Shown here piece after piece: positions 17,523 through 26,453 of a DNA stretch of 36,969 bases (positions are counted from its first letter, which is position 1; every line of letters starts with the position of its first letter). The translations under genes and the position numbers were made by a program. The notes beneath the pieces were generated by a model. That model did not search any database, had not been told where the DNA came from, and saw only the letters and a list, made by a program, of their open reading frames with translations. The DNA is taken from contig JAAZCH010000109.1 in NCBI GenBank assembly GCA_012513395.1, positions 1 through 36,969 on the forward strand, read 5' to 3'. This DNA is from Tissierellia bacterium (GTDB lineage Bacteria; Bacillota_A; Clostridia; Tissierellales; Peptoniphilaceae).

Positions 17523-17552
17523 TTGACATAAGTAGTGCACTTATTGTAAAAT
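17523..17552 (+). promoter_or_regulatory. Promoter of the phospholipase C-like gene
   Basis: A perfect TTGACA (17523-17528), an 18-base spacer and TAAAAT (17547-17552) lie just upstream of the gene at 17578. Confidence 0.7.
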
Positions 17553-17577
17553 AAGGGTAGAAAAATTACAAGGAGTG

Positions 17578-18210
17578 TTGATTATACACACACAGACTCA
17601 TAAGCTCATAAGCAATCATCTTTATGAGCACATTAAAGACAATTATGGAATAGAGTTAAATTATGATAGACTAACGTGGGGTTCAATTGCTCCAGATATT
17701 TTACCGAAATACAAATTATATAGACATTACTATGATAATAGTATTGATTATATTATATTAAGAATAGCTAAACTAATTTTTGTAAATAGGTTTTTAGATT
17801 TTACAAATTGCAATTACGTTGCATTAAAGATTTTCAGCAGAGATATTGGAATAATTTCTCATTATTTAGCAGATTTTACTTGCAAGGCTCATGCAGATCG
17901 TTGGGAAATGCCTAAGTCTTTGGTAAAACACTTAAAATATGAGGTAGAATTAAATGAATATTCTAAAACCCATGAATTTTCCAATAATGTAATTTCTTGT
18001 GAGTCATTGGAAATCGATGACGAAAACTTATTCCATACATTACCTAAGATTAAGTCTTATATAGAAGATGTAATTGAAGAGTATTTGGAAGACGAAAGTT
18101 TTGGAAGAGATTTGGACTATGCTTTAGCTTTAAACAAAGCTATATTTGAATATATTATTGAATCAATTAACGAATATAACGAACAAGGTGTTTTTGCATT
18201 TAGTTATTAA
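17578..18210 (+). CDS. Zinc-dependent phospholipase C-like protein
   Basis: About 210 residues, matching the zinc-dependent phospholipase C fold (PF00882-like). The pattern includes an N-terminal HTQTHKLIS, WGSIAPDILP with HYYD, then SHYLADFTCKAH and HLKYEVEL, which supply the His/Asp/Glu ligands. No signal peptide is seen, unlike secreted clostridial alpha-toxins, so this is the small cytoplasmic-looking form common in Clostridia whose substrate is unknown. The start is unclear: AAGGAG (17570-17575) overlaps a GTG (17575) and is only 2 bases from a TTG (17578); ATT (17581) or ATA (17584) would be better spaced. TTG is used here. The unit has its own promoter and terminator. Confidence 0.75.
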   Translation: MIIHTQTHKLISNHLYEHIKDNYGIELNYDRLTWGSIAPDILPKYKLYRHYYDNSIDYIILRIAKLIFVNRFLDFTNCNYVALKIFSRDIGIISHYLADFTCKAHADRWEMPKSLVKHLKYEVELNEYSKTHEFSNNVISCESLEIDDENLFHTLPKIKSYIEDVIEEYLEDESFGRDLDYALALNKAIFEYIIESINEYNEQGVFAFSY

Positions 18211-18216
18211 AAAATG

Positions 18217-18256
18217 AAAATAGTTTCTAGTAGATTTTATAGAAACTATTTTTTTA
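18217..18256 (+). terminator. Rho-independent terminator of the phospholipase C-like gene
   Basis: A perfect 13-bp stem (AAAATAGTTTCTA 18217-18229 with TAGAAACTATTTT 18240-18252), 10-base loop and a T-run to 18255. It begins 6 bases after the stop. Confidence 0.85.
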
Positions 18257-18331
18257 TTGCATTTTCCCTGGAATATGCGGTCATTAGAGTGGGATATATT
18301 TTATATTATCAATTAATCTTAATAAATTAGT

Positions 18332-18360
18332 ATCACAAAAGGTGAAAAATATAGTATAAT
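18332..18360 (+). promoter_or_regulatory. Promoter ahead of the unknown gene and ruvCAB operon
   Basis: TATAAT (18355-18360) with ATCACA (18332-18337, 4 of 6 matches) at 17 bases. Transcription should begin near 18367, just before the AAGGAGG site (18373-18379), which gives a very short leader. Confidence 0.6.
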
Positions 18361-18385
18361 GATTTGTACACCAAGGAGGAAAATA

Positions 18386-19117
18386 GTGTTAGCAGAAAAT
18401 AATAGAAATCTTTCAAATTCTTTAAAGAGAAAATTTTTATATAACAACGACATAAATAGCATTCATTTACTTATTAATATTTATGAATCTGAAGAAAATT
18501 TAGGCAATATTTTCCCTCAATATCTATCCATGGGCACTCTTAAAAAAATTGTCAAAAGATCTCTAAGGGGAAGACCAGGTAAAGACTTGGCCGCAAAAAA
18601 TATTTCAGAACTAATTCATAATGACATCAATCGATTTGAACTCCTAGTATACTTGGAAGCATATAAAAGTGGTTATCATTCTACTAAGTATGTAAATAAG
18701 ATAGAGAAAATTGTACTATCCACTTGTGGTGTAAAATCCATTTACACCAAAAATTACATTCGCGATACACTTAAGAGTAATCCAGAAATTGTTTTAATAA
18801 AAAAAGAACTTATTAATCATATGAAAGAAGAAGTTAAATCAAATGTAAGCTTTAATAGATTGGTTAATACTTTCAACAAGAAAATCCTAAAGCCCAAAAT
18901 ATTTAATATTAATAAGTATTTAGATAAGCAAGTTAAGATGGTAGAGGATGAAAAAGGAAAAACGGTGTTAAAATATGAAAGTAAACCTTTCACTCGAATA
19001 GAATTATCTAAAATGTACAGAAGAATAGTTCAAATAATTTTAGATGATGGTGTTAGAATAATGGCCGATGCTTATTGGTCAGGAATAATAGAAAAAGTAA
19101 TAAGGAGATACAAATAG
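18386..19117 (+). CDS. Unrecognised basic, probably helical protein
   Basis: A 243-residue protein of no family known to me. It is rich in Lys, Asn, Ile and Arg, has no signal peptide or membrane segment, and has only one cysteine (STCGVKS). A basic patch (KKIVKRSLRGRPGKDLAAKN, about 57-76) and a basic C-terminus (EKVIRRYK) would suit nucleic acid binding, but this is speculation. The GTG at 18386 is chosen because AAGGAGG (18373-18379) lies 6 bases upstream; an ATG at 18359 overlaps the -10 box and cannot be used from this promoter. A hairpin starts at its stop codon, and ruvC follows after 34 bases, so it may be the first gene of the ruv operon. Confidence 0.7.
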   Translation: MLAENNRNLSNSLKRKFLYNNDINSIHLLINIYESEENLGNIFPQYLSMGTLKKIVKRSLRGRPGKDLAAKNISELIHNDINRFELLVYLEAYKSGYHSTKYVNKIEKIVLSTCGVKSIYTKNYIRDTLKSNPEIVLIKKELINHMKEEVKSNVSFNRLVNTFNKKILKPKIFNINKYLDKQVKMVEDEKGKTVLKYESKPFTRIELSKMYRRIVQIILDDGVRIMADAYWSGIIEKVIRRYK

Positions 19118-19141
19118 GCTAGGTTAGTTTACTTAGCCTAT
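19114..19141 (+). repeat. Hairpin at the stop codon, just before ruvC
   Basis: A perfect 8-bp inverted repeat, ATAGGCTA (19114-19121) and TAGCCTAT (19134-19141), with a 12-base loop. The left arm contains the TAG of the preceding gene. No T-run follows, so it is not a standard terminator; it may stabilise mRNA, attenuate transcription or affect ruvC initiation. Confidence 0.6.
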
Positions 19142-19151
19142 ATTGAATTTA

Positions 19152-19646
19152 ATGAGAATATTAGGAATAGATCCAGGATTAGCGCTAGTTGGGTATGGAC
19201 TAATAGATGTTGAAGGGAATAATTTTAACGTAGTAGATTATGGAGTTATTACCACAGAATCTACATTAGATCTACCTACGAGACTTGAAAAAATATATGA
19301 ATTGCTCCTTCAATTAATAGATACATATCAACCTCAAGATTTAGCCATAGAAGAACTTTTTTTTAACAAAAATGTCAAAACAGCTATAACAGTTGGCCAT
19401 GCACGAGGTGTAGAAATATTAGCTTGCAAATCTAGAGGTTTAGAAATTTATGAATATACACCGCTACAAATTAAACAAGCAATCACAGGATATGGAAGAG
19501 CAGAAAAATCTCAAATCCAAGAGATGATTAAGATGCTACTAAATTTAGAAGAGATTCCAAAACCCGATGATGCTGCAGATGCTTTAGGTGTTGCGTTGAC
19601 ACATGGGTGCGCATTAAAGTTTAAAGAAATGTATAGGATGAGATGA
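19152..19646 (+). CDS. ruvC: Holliday junction resolvase RuvC
   Basis: A 164-residue endonuclease that cuts Holliday junctions as a dimer with RuvAB. It starts MRILGIDPGLALVGYG. The acidic catalytic residues are visible at the usual places: Asp7, Glu67 (AIEELFF), Asp140 and Asp143 (PDDAADAL). The length is normal. The ATG at 19152 matches the family start; an in-frame TTG at 19143 would add MNL only. No Shine-Dalgarno sequence is visible, and a hairpin ends 10 bases upstream. ruvA starts 1 base after the stop. Confidence 0.95.
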   Translation: MRILGIDPGLALVGYGLIDVEGNNFNVVDYGVITTESTLDLPTRLEKIYELLLQLIDTYQPQDLAIEELFFNKNVKTAITVGHARGVEILACKSRGLEIYEYTPLQIKQAITGYGRAEKSQIQEMIKMLLNLEEIPKPDDAADALGVALTHGCALKFKEMYRMR

Positions 19647-19647
19647 A

Positions 19648-20229
19648 ATGTATGATTTTATAATAGGAAAAATTGAAAATAAAGAATCTGACTCCCTTGT
19701 AGTACTCAATAATGGAATAGGATATAAAATATTGGCATCAAAAAGTACCTTATTGGATTTGGAATTAGGTGATACATCAAAGATATATATCAATATGGTA
19801 GTTAGAGAAGATGATATAAGTTTATATGGATTTTCTTCAACAAAAGAAAGAGAAGTTTACAAATTACTTACTACTGTAAGAGGAATAGGTCCAAAGGTTG
19901 CTATAGGAGTTTTATCTGGAATCACAATAGATTCTTTAATTTTAGCTATAAGAAATTCTGATATAAATCTATTGACTACTGCCCCGGGAGTTGGAAAAAA
20001 AACAGCAGAGAGAATAATATTGGAATTGAAGGATAAGACAGAGCATATCCCTGTTGAAGCTGTAATGGGTATTCAAGTCGGAAAAGGAATCTTACAAGAG
20101 GCTGAAGAAGCTTTAGTTAGTCTGGGGTATAGTAGCTATGAAGTCTTAGATGTGCTAGAATCAGTGTATTCAGAAGGAATGAGTATAGAGCAGCTGATAA
20201 GAGAAGGTCTGAAGCAAATGACTAGGTAG
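19648..20229 (+). CDS. ruvA: Holliday junction branch migration protein RuvA
   Basis: A 193-residue junction-binding subunit that loads RuvB helicase rings. It shows the OB-fold N-terminus ([19 protein letters not shown]), the [11 protein letters not shown] motif, two helix-hairpin-helix elements ([15 protein letters not shown] and [19 protein letters not shown]) and the C-terminal domain III ([11 protein letters not shown]...) that contacts RuvB. Length is typical. It sits between ruvC and ruvB with gaps of 1 and 7 bases. Confidence 0.96.
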   Translation: MYDFIIGKIENKESDSLVVLNNGIGYKILASKSTLLDLELGDTSKIYINMVVREDDISLYGFSSTKEREVYKLLTTVRGIGPKVAIGVLSGITIDSLILAIRNSDINLLTTAPGVGKKTAERIILELKDKTEHIPVEAVMGIQVGKGILQEAEEALVSLGYSSYEVLDVLESVYSEGMSIEQLIREGLKQMTR

Positions 20230-20236
20230 GTGTTTA

Positions 20237-21274
20237 ATGGATACAGAAAATAGAATTATAAGCTCTATAGAAAGAGTTGAAGATATAGAAAATGAAACAG
20301 ACTTAAGGCCAAAATGGCTGGAAGACTATATTGGGCAGCCAAAAGTTAAAGAGCAATTGGAAATTTTTATAAAAGCTGCGAAATTAAGATCTGAATCTTT
20401 AGATCATTCACTTTTATATGGACCACCAGGTCTAGGGAAAACTACTTTAGCAAATATTATAGCTTCTGAAATGGGAGTGAATATTAGAATTACTTCTGGT
20501 CCTGCAATAGAACGACAGGGAGATTTGGCTAGTATATTGACTAATTTAATTGAAGGAGACGTTTTATTTATCGATGAGATTCACAGATTGAATAAAACTG
20601 TTGAAGAAATCTTATATCCTGCTATGGAAGATTTTGCCATAGATATTATTATTGGAAAAGGACCTACAGCTAGATCTGTTAGATTGGATTTGCCAAGATT
20701 TACTTTAATAGGTGCCACCACTAGAGCAGGTTTGTTGACAGGTCCATTAAGAGATAGATTTGGAGTATTATTAAATTTAGAGTTATATGATATTGACGAT
20801 TTAATAAAGATTGTCAATCGAAGCGCTGGTATATTAAATATCCAAACAGATAAAAAAGGTGCTGAAGAAATAGCTAGGAGATCTAGAGGAACTCCTAGAA
20901 TCGCAAATAGATTATTAAAAAGAGTTAGAGACTACGCTGAAGTAGTTGAAGATGGCTATATAAATTATAAAGTAGCATGTGATGCTATGGACTTACTGGG
21001 GATAGATGAATTAGGGCTAGACGGAACTGATAGAAAAATACTTATGACTATGATTGAAAGTTTTCCTAATAGACCGGTAGGACTTGATACTTTGGCAGTT
21101 ACTACGGGGGAAGATAAAACCACTTTGGAAGATGTATTTGAACCCTATCTAATCAGATTAGGATTCGTACAGAGAACACAAAGAGGTAGAGTAGTGACGA
21201 AAAGAGCTTACGATCATATGGGCATAGCTTATAATTTAGAAGATGTAGAGCAAGAACAATTATTTTTTGAATAG
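20237..21274 (+). CDS. ruvB: Holliday junction branch migration helicase RuvB
   Basis: A 345-residue AAA+ motor that forms hexameric rings and drives branch migration with RuvA. It shows the N-terminal [11 protein letters not shown], Walker [10 protein letters not shown], Walker [10 protein letters not shown], sensor 1 GATTRAG, arginine-finger region GPLRDRFG, sensor 2 [15 protein letters not shown], and a C-terminal winged helix ending [16 protein letters not shown]. All key residues are intact and the length is standard. queA follows 9 bases later. Confidence 0.97.
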   Translation: MDTENRIISSIERVEDIENETDLRPKWLEDYIGQPKVKEQLEIFIKAAKLRSESLDHSLLYGPPGLGKTTLANIIASEMGVNIRITSGPAIERQGDLASILTNLIEGDVLFIDEIHRLNKTVEEILYPAMEDFAIDIIIGKGPTARSVRLDLPRFTLIGATTRAGLLTGPLRDRFGVLLNLELYDIDDLIKIVNRSAGILNIQTDKKGAEEIARRSRGTPRIANRLLKRVRDYAEVVEDGYINYKVACDAMDLLGIDELGLDGTDRKILMTMIESFPNRPVGLDTLAVTTGEDKTTLEDVFEPYLIRLGFVQRTQRGRVVTKRAYDHMGIAYNLEDVEQEQLFFE

Positions 21275-21283
21275 AGGTTAATT

Positions 21284-23448
<2,165 letters not shown>

Positions 23449-23450
23449 TT

Positions 23451-23729
23451 TTGCCACAAGAATATTATAGCATTTTGATGATGGTAGCTATGTTTGCATT
23501 TTTCTATTTCTTTATGATGAGACCTCAAAAGAAAAAAGAAAAGGCTATTGCAGAAATGCGTTCAAACCTAAAGGTCGGTGACAATGTCATAACCATAGGT
23601 GGCGTAGTTGGTACTATCGTTTTATTAAAAGAAGATTACGTAACAATAGAAACCAGTGGTATGAAGACTAGAATCGAATTTACTAAGTGGGGAATTAGCT
23701 CAGTAAATAATATTACACCTGGAGAGTAA
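23451..23729 (+). CDS. yajC: Preprotein translocase accessory subunit YajC
   Basis: A 92-residue protein with one N-terminal membrane helix (about 6-22) ending in the characteristic MRPQKKKEK, then a small beta domain (VGDNVITIGGVVGTIV). YajC associates with SecDF-YidC and SecYEG. The TTG start at 23451 has AAGGAGGG about 7 bases upstream. secD/secF, often the next genes, are replaced here by the SCIFF cassette. Confidence 0.92.
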   Translation: MPQEYYSILMMVAMFAFFYFFMMRPQKKKEKAIAEMRSNLKVGDNVITIGGVVGTIVLLKEDYVTIETSGMKTRIEFTKWGISSVNNITPGE

Positions 23730-23740
23730 TGGAGGATATC

Positions 23741-23890
23741 ATGACACATATCAAAACACTTACTAAAAAGAGTTTAAAGGATACACGTTCATATGCAGGA
23801 TGTGGCGAATGCCAAACATCATGTCAATCAGCGTGTAAAACATCTTGCACTGTAGGAAATCAAAAGTGCGAAAATGAAAAAAGAGACTAA
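23741..23890 (+). CDS. scfA: SCIFF ranthipeptide precursor (six cysteines in forty-five residues)
   Basis: A 49-residue peptide gene with a good ribosome site (GGAGG, 23731-23735) and an ATG at 23741. The N-terminal leader is basic and polar (MTHIKTLTKKSLKDTRSYAG); the core has six cysteines at residues 21, 24, 28, 32, 36 and 43, with the near-invariant CGECQTSCQSACKTSCTVG of the SCIFF family. The maturase encoded next is expected to form thioether links between these cysteines and acceptor residues such as the threonines, giving a ranthipeptide. The family is nearly universal in Clostridia. Its role is not settled; links to quorum sensing have been reported in solvent-producing clostridia. 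The gene is small enough to be missed by automatic gene calling. Confidence 0.95.
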   Translation: MTHIKTLTKKSLKDTRSYAGCGECQTSCQSACKTSCTVGNQKCENEKRD

Positions 23891-23893
23891 TTT

Positions 23894-23916
23894 GAAGTGG
23901 GTCACCACTTCTTTTT
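23894..23916 (+). terminator. Terminator-like hairpin between scfA and scfB
   Basis: A perfect 7-bp GC-containing stem (GAAGTGG 23894-23900 with CCACTTC 23905-23911), a GTCA tetraloop and TTTTT (23912-23916), placed 3 bases after the scfA stop and 14 before the scfB start. It probably lets only part of transcription continue into scfB. Confidence 0.8.
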
Positions 23917-23930
23917 AGTTAGGAGAAAAA

Positions 23931-25274
23931 ATGATACACAAATATTATTTAAATGACAATTTCATAGTATTAGATGTCGAAAGTGGTTCTGTTCATGTGG
24001 TTGACGAATTGACCTATGACATACTAGACGACTATACTATACTAGATAAAAATGCATTAATTTCTAAACATTCAAAAAAATACAATAAGTCGGATATTGA
24101 AACGGCAATTGGAGAAATTGAAATATTAATTTCAGAAGAATTACTTTTTTCTGAAAAAACTAATTATGAAGATATTGAATACAATCCAACTAATATAGTT
24201 AAAGCTATGTGTTTACACGTTGCCCATGATTGTAATTTAAAATGTAAATATTGTTTTGCAGCTCAGGGAAATTTTAAAGGCGAAAGGGCATTAATGTCTT
24301 TAGAAACTGGGAAAAAATCTTTGGAATTTCTTGCAAAGAACTCAGGAAATAGAAGGAATTTAGAAGTTGACTTTTTCGGCGGCGAACCATTGATGAATTT
24401 TGATGTGGTTAAAGAGCTAGTCCATTATGGAAGAGAGCTAGAGAAAATATATAACAAAAATTTTCGATTTACCATAACTACAAATGGAGTATTACTGACT
24501 GACGATAAAATTGAATTTATTAACGAACATATGGATAATGTCGTGCTTTCTTTAGATGGTAGAAAAGAAGTAAATGATTATATCAGACCTACACTCAATG
24601 ACAAAGGAAGTTTTGATTTGATAGTTCCTAAGTTTAAAAAATTAATAGATACTCGTGGCGAAAAAGATTACTATATTCGCGGAACCTTTACAAAGTTCAA
24701 CAAAGACTTTAGAAAAGATTTAAAAGCCTATTATGATTTAGGTTTTAAAAAAGTATCTATTGAACCGGTAGTTACAGATCCAAATGAACCTTATGCTTTG
24801 ACCGAAGAAGATTTGTATGAAATATTAAAAGAATACGAAGAATTTTCAAAAGATTATTTAGATATTCGAAAAACAGACAAGGACTTCCTATTTTTCCACT
24901 ATATGATAGATCTATCCCAAGGACCATGTGTAGTTAAAAGGCTAGTAGGGTGTGGTGCCGGAAGCGAATATATTGCAATCACTCCTGAGGGTGATATATA
25001 TCCTTGTCACCAATTTGTTGGAGAAAAAGAATTTTTAATGGGGAATCTGGAAGAAGGAATTACAAATATTAAACTTAGAGATAATTTCAAATGCGCCAAT
25101 GTTCTAAACAAAACAGAATGTGATAATTGCTTTGCTAAATATTATTGTAGCGGAGGATGTCACGCCAATGCATTTTTTAATAATGGAGATTTCTTAAAAC
25201 CTTATGAACTTGGTTGTGAAATGGAAAGAAAGAGAGTCGAGTGTTCTATTTCAATCTTAGCAAACGAAATATAA
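23931..25274 (+). CDS. scfB: SCIFF radical SAM maturase (thioether-forming, SPASM domain)
   Basis: A 447-residue radical SAM enzyme. The N-terminal about 85 residues resemble a PqqD-like peptide-binding domain. The radical SAM core has CNLKCKYC (C101, C105, C108), FFGGEPL and TTNGVLL. The C-terminal SPASM region has the Cys-rich pattern around VGCGAGSEYIAITPEGDIYPCHQF and CDNCFAKYYCSGGCHANA that binds two auxiliary 4Fe-4S clusters. This fits the SCIFF maturases (CteB of C. thermocellum is the studied example), which install Cys-to-residue thioethers in the adjacent peptide. The start has AGGAG (23921-23925) 5 bases upstream. No transporter or protease gene for export lies next to it. Confidence 0.95.
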   Translation: MIHKYYLNDNFIVLDVESGSVHVVDELTYDILDDYTILDKNALISKHSKKYNKSDIETAIGEIEILISEELLFSEKTNYEDIEYNPTNIVKAMCLHVAHDCNLKCKYCFAAQGNFKGERALMSLETGKKSLEFLAKNSGNRRNLEVDFFGGEPLMNFDVVKELVHYGRELEKIYNKNFRFTITTNGVLLTDDKIEFINEHMDNVVLSLDGRKEVNDYIRPTLNDKGSFDLIVPKFKKLIDTRGEKDYYIRGTFTKFNKDFRKDLKAYYDLGFKKVSIEPVVTDPNEPYALTEEDLYEILKEYEEFSKDYLDIRKTDKDFLFFHYMIDLSQGPCVVKRLVGCGAGSEYIAITPEGDIYPCHQFVGEKEFLMGNLEEGITNIKLRDNFKCANVLNKTECDNCFAKYYCSGGCHANAFFNNGDFLKPYELGCEMERKRVECSISILANEI

Positions 25275-25289
25275 AATGGTAAATAATAA

Positions 25290-25318
25290 TTGACTTTTTT
25301 ATAATTAAATGGTAACAT
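25290..25318 (+). promoter_or_regulatory. Promoter of the rplU-prp-rpmA operon
   Basis: TTGACT (25290-25295), 17 bases, TAACAT (25313-25318). Transcription should start near 25325 at the 5' edge of the L21 leader. Confidence 0.65.
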
Positions 25319-25324
25319 AATTTG

Positions 25325-25398
25325 TTGTGAGCCGCACTATATAGGTTTTAAACATAAAGTACCTTATTAGGCGAGACTGGTTAAGAGGAGGTGCCCGC
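25325..25398 (+). ncRNA. Ribosomal protein L21 leader
   Basis: The 74 bases before rplU contain the blocks typical of the Firmicute L21 leader: GAGCCGCAC (25329-25337), AGGTTTTAAACATAAAGTACCT with AGGT/ACCT able to pair, GGCGAGACTGGTT (25371 on), and GAGGAGGTGCCCGC reaching the ATG. This RNA is thought to bind L21 and repress its own operon. The ribosome site (GGAGG) is part of the structured element. Confidence 0.75.
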
Positions 25399-25707
25399 AT
25401 GTACGCAGTTATAGAAACTGGTGGAAAACAATACAAAGTTGAAAAAGGCGATGTATTGAAAGTCGAAAAATTAGACGCAGAAGTTGGCGAAAAGATTGTT
25501 TTTGATAAAGTTTTCTTAGTTGCTAATGGAGAAGATGTAAAAATCGGAAGTCCATTTGTAGAAGGAGCAAAAGTTGAAGCGAATGTTGTAGAACACGCTA
25601 AAGGCAAAAAAATCATCGTTTACAAATACAAAGCTAAGAAGAATTATCGTAAGAAACAAGGACATAGACAACCATATACAGAAATTGAAATAGCAGAAAT
25701 AATCTAA
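25399..25707 (+). CDS. rplU: 50S ribosomal protein L21
   Basis: A 102-residue L21 beginning [20 protein letters not shown] and ending with the basic [19 protein letters not shown] tail that binds 23S rRNA. The length is normal. Expression is probably under autogenous control through the leader. Its stop overlaps the ATG of prp by one base (TAATG). Confidence 0.97.
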   Translation: MYAVIETGGKQYKVEKGDVLKVEKLDAEVGEKIVFDKVFLVANGEDVKIGSPFVEGAKVEANVVEHAKGKKIIVYKYKAKKNYRKKQGHRQPYTEIEIAEII

Positions 25708-26054
25708 TGCTAAATATTAAACTGATAAAAAGTAAAGATTTTTTTACTGGATTGTTTATCTCTGGTCATGCTTTCATGGGTGAACCAGGAGAAGATATAG
25801 TTTGTGCATCGGTTTCCACATTGGGAATTACTCTGGCAAATTATTTGGTGGAAGTATTAAAAATTTCTGAGGAAATGCTTGGTATACATGCAATAGAAAA
25901 CGATGAAGCATCTATATTGTCGATAAATATTGAAGATGAAAATATCATAGAAAAAAATGAAGTCCAAAATGGATTTAAATTCTTTGAAATAGGGATGATA
26001 TCCTTATTAGAAGATTACAGTGAATATATTGAATTAATTTACCAGGAGGTGTAA
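25707..26054 (+). CDS. prp: Ribosomal-processing cysteine protease Prp
   Basis: A 115-residue YsxB-type cysteine protease. The catalytic His21 (ISGHAF) and Cys33 (DIVCASVS) are in place. In S. aureus Prp removes an N-terminal extension from L27, and the L27 encoded next has exactly such an extension. Always found between rplU and rpmA in Firmicutes with extended L27. The start overlaps the rplU stop, so it is translationally coupled. Confidence 0.92.
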   Translation: MLNIKLIKSKDFFTGLFISGHAFMGEPGEDIVCASVSTLGITLANYLVEVLKISEEMLGIHAIENDEASILSINIEDENIIEKNEVQNGFKFFEIGMISLLEDYSEYIELIYQEV

Positions 26055-26057
26055 TTG

Positions 26058-26336
26058 ATGATAAAATTAAACTTACAGTTTTTTGCCTCTAAAAAAGGAG
26101 TAGGAAGCTCTAGAAACGGTCGTGACAGTGAAGCTAAAAGACTTGGTGTTAAAAGAGGAGACGGTCAATTCGTAAGTGCAGGAAGCATTTTAGTAAGACA
26201 AAGAGGTACTAAAATTCACCCTGGAACTAATGTTGGTCGTGGAGGAGATGACACTTTGTTTGCGTTAATAGATGGAGTTGTTAAATTCGAACCAAAGGGC
26301 AAGAAAACTAAACAAGTAAGCGTATACGACGCATAA
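26058..26336 (+). CDS. rpmA: 50S ribosomal protein L27 (with cleavable N-terminal extension)
   Basis: A 92-residue L27. The N-terminus MIKLNLQFF precedes [21 protein letters not shown]; in homologues Prp cuts after the FF, leaving the N-terminal arm that reaches the peptidyl transferase centre. The rest ([15 protein letters not shown]...[10 protein letters not shown]) is canonical. The ATG at 26058 is chosen with GGAGGT (26045-26050) 7 bases upstream; an in-frame TTG directly before it would be too close. Confidence 0.97.
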   Translation: MIKLNLQFFASKKGVGSSRNGRDSEAKRLGVKRGDGQFVSAGSILVRQRGTKIHPGTNVGRGGDDTLFALIDGVVKFEPKGKKTKQVSVYDA

Positions 26337-26351
26337 TTATTTGAAACTGAG

Positions 26352-26379
26352 ACCTAGCCATTGATGGCTGGGTTTTTTT
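26352..26379 (+). terminator. Rho-independent terminator after rpmA
   Basis: ACCTAGCCAT (26352-26361) pairs with ATGGCTGGGT (26364-26373), including one G-T pair, and is followed by TTTTTT. The innermost pairs must open to form the loop. Confidence 0.85.
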
Positions 26380-26427
26380 GTGGAATTGCTACAATATAAT
26401 TGTTAGAATGTTATTTTCGTGTTATAT

Positions 26428-26433
26428 TATAAT
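26428..26433 (+). promoter_or_regulatory. -10 box of a likely obgE promoter
   Basis: TATAAT at 26428-26433 lies 20 bases before the obgE ATG. No good -35 is seen (TTAGAA at 26403-26408 is 19 bases away). The terminator just upstream makes a new promoter likely here. Confidence 0.5.
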
Positions 26434-26453
26434 AAAAAGAAAAGGTGTAAAAG

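Noticed and set aside
17575..18210. Possible secreted alpha-toxin-like phospholipase.
   Set aside because: There is no signal peptide and no C-terminal membrane-binding domain; it is only the short zinc phospholipase-like core.
18359..18385. ATG at 18359 as the start of the unknown gene before ruvC.
   Set aside because: It overlaps the TATAAT -10 box, and a strong AAGGAGG site lies downstream of it pointing to the GTG at 18386.
23741..23890. Cysteine-rich peptide as a metallothionein or bacteriocin.
   Set aside because: The core matches the SCIFF consensus nearly exactly and is followed by its SPASM maturase; there is no export or immunity gene.
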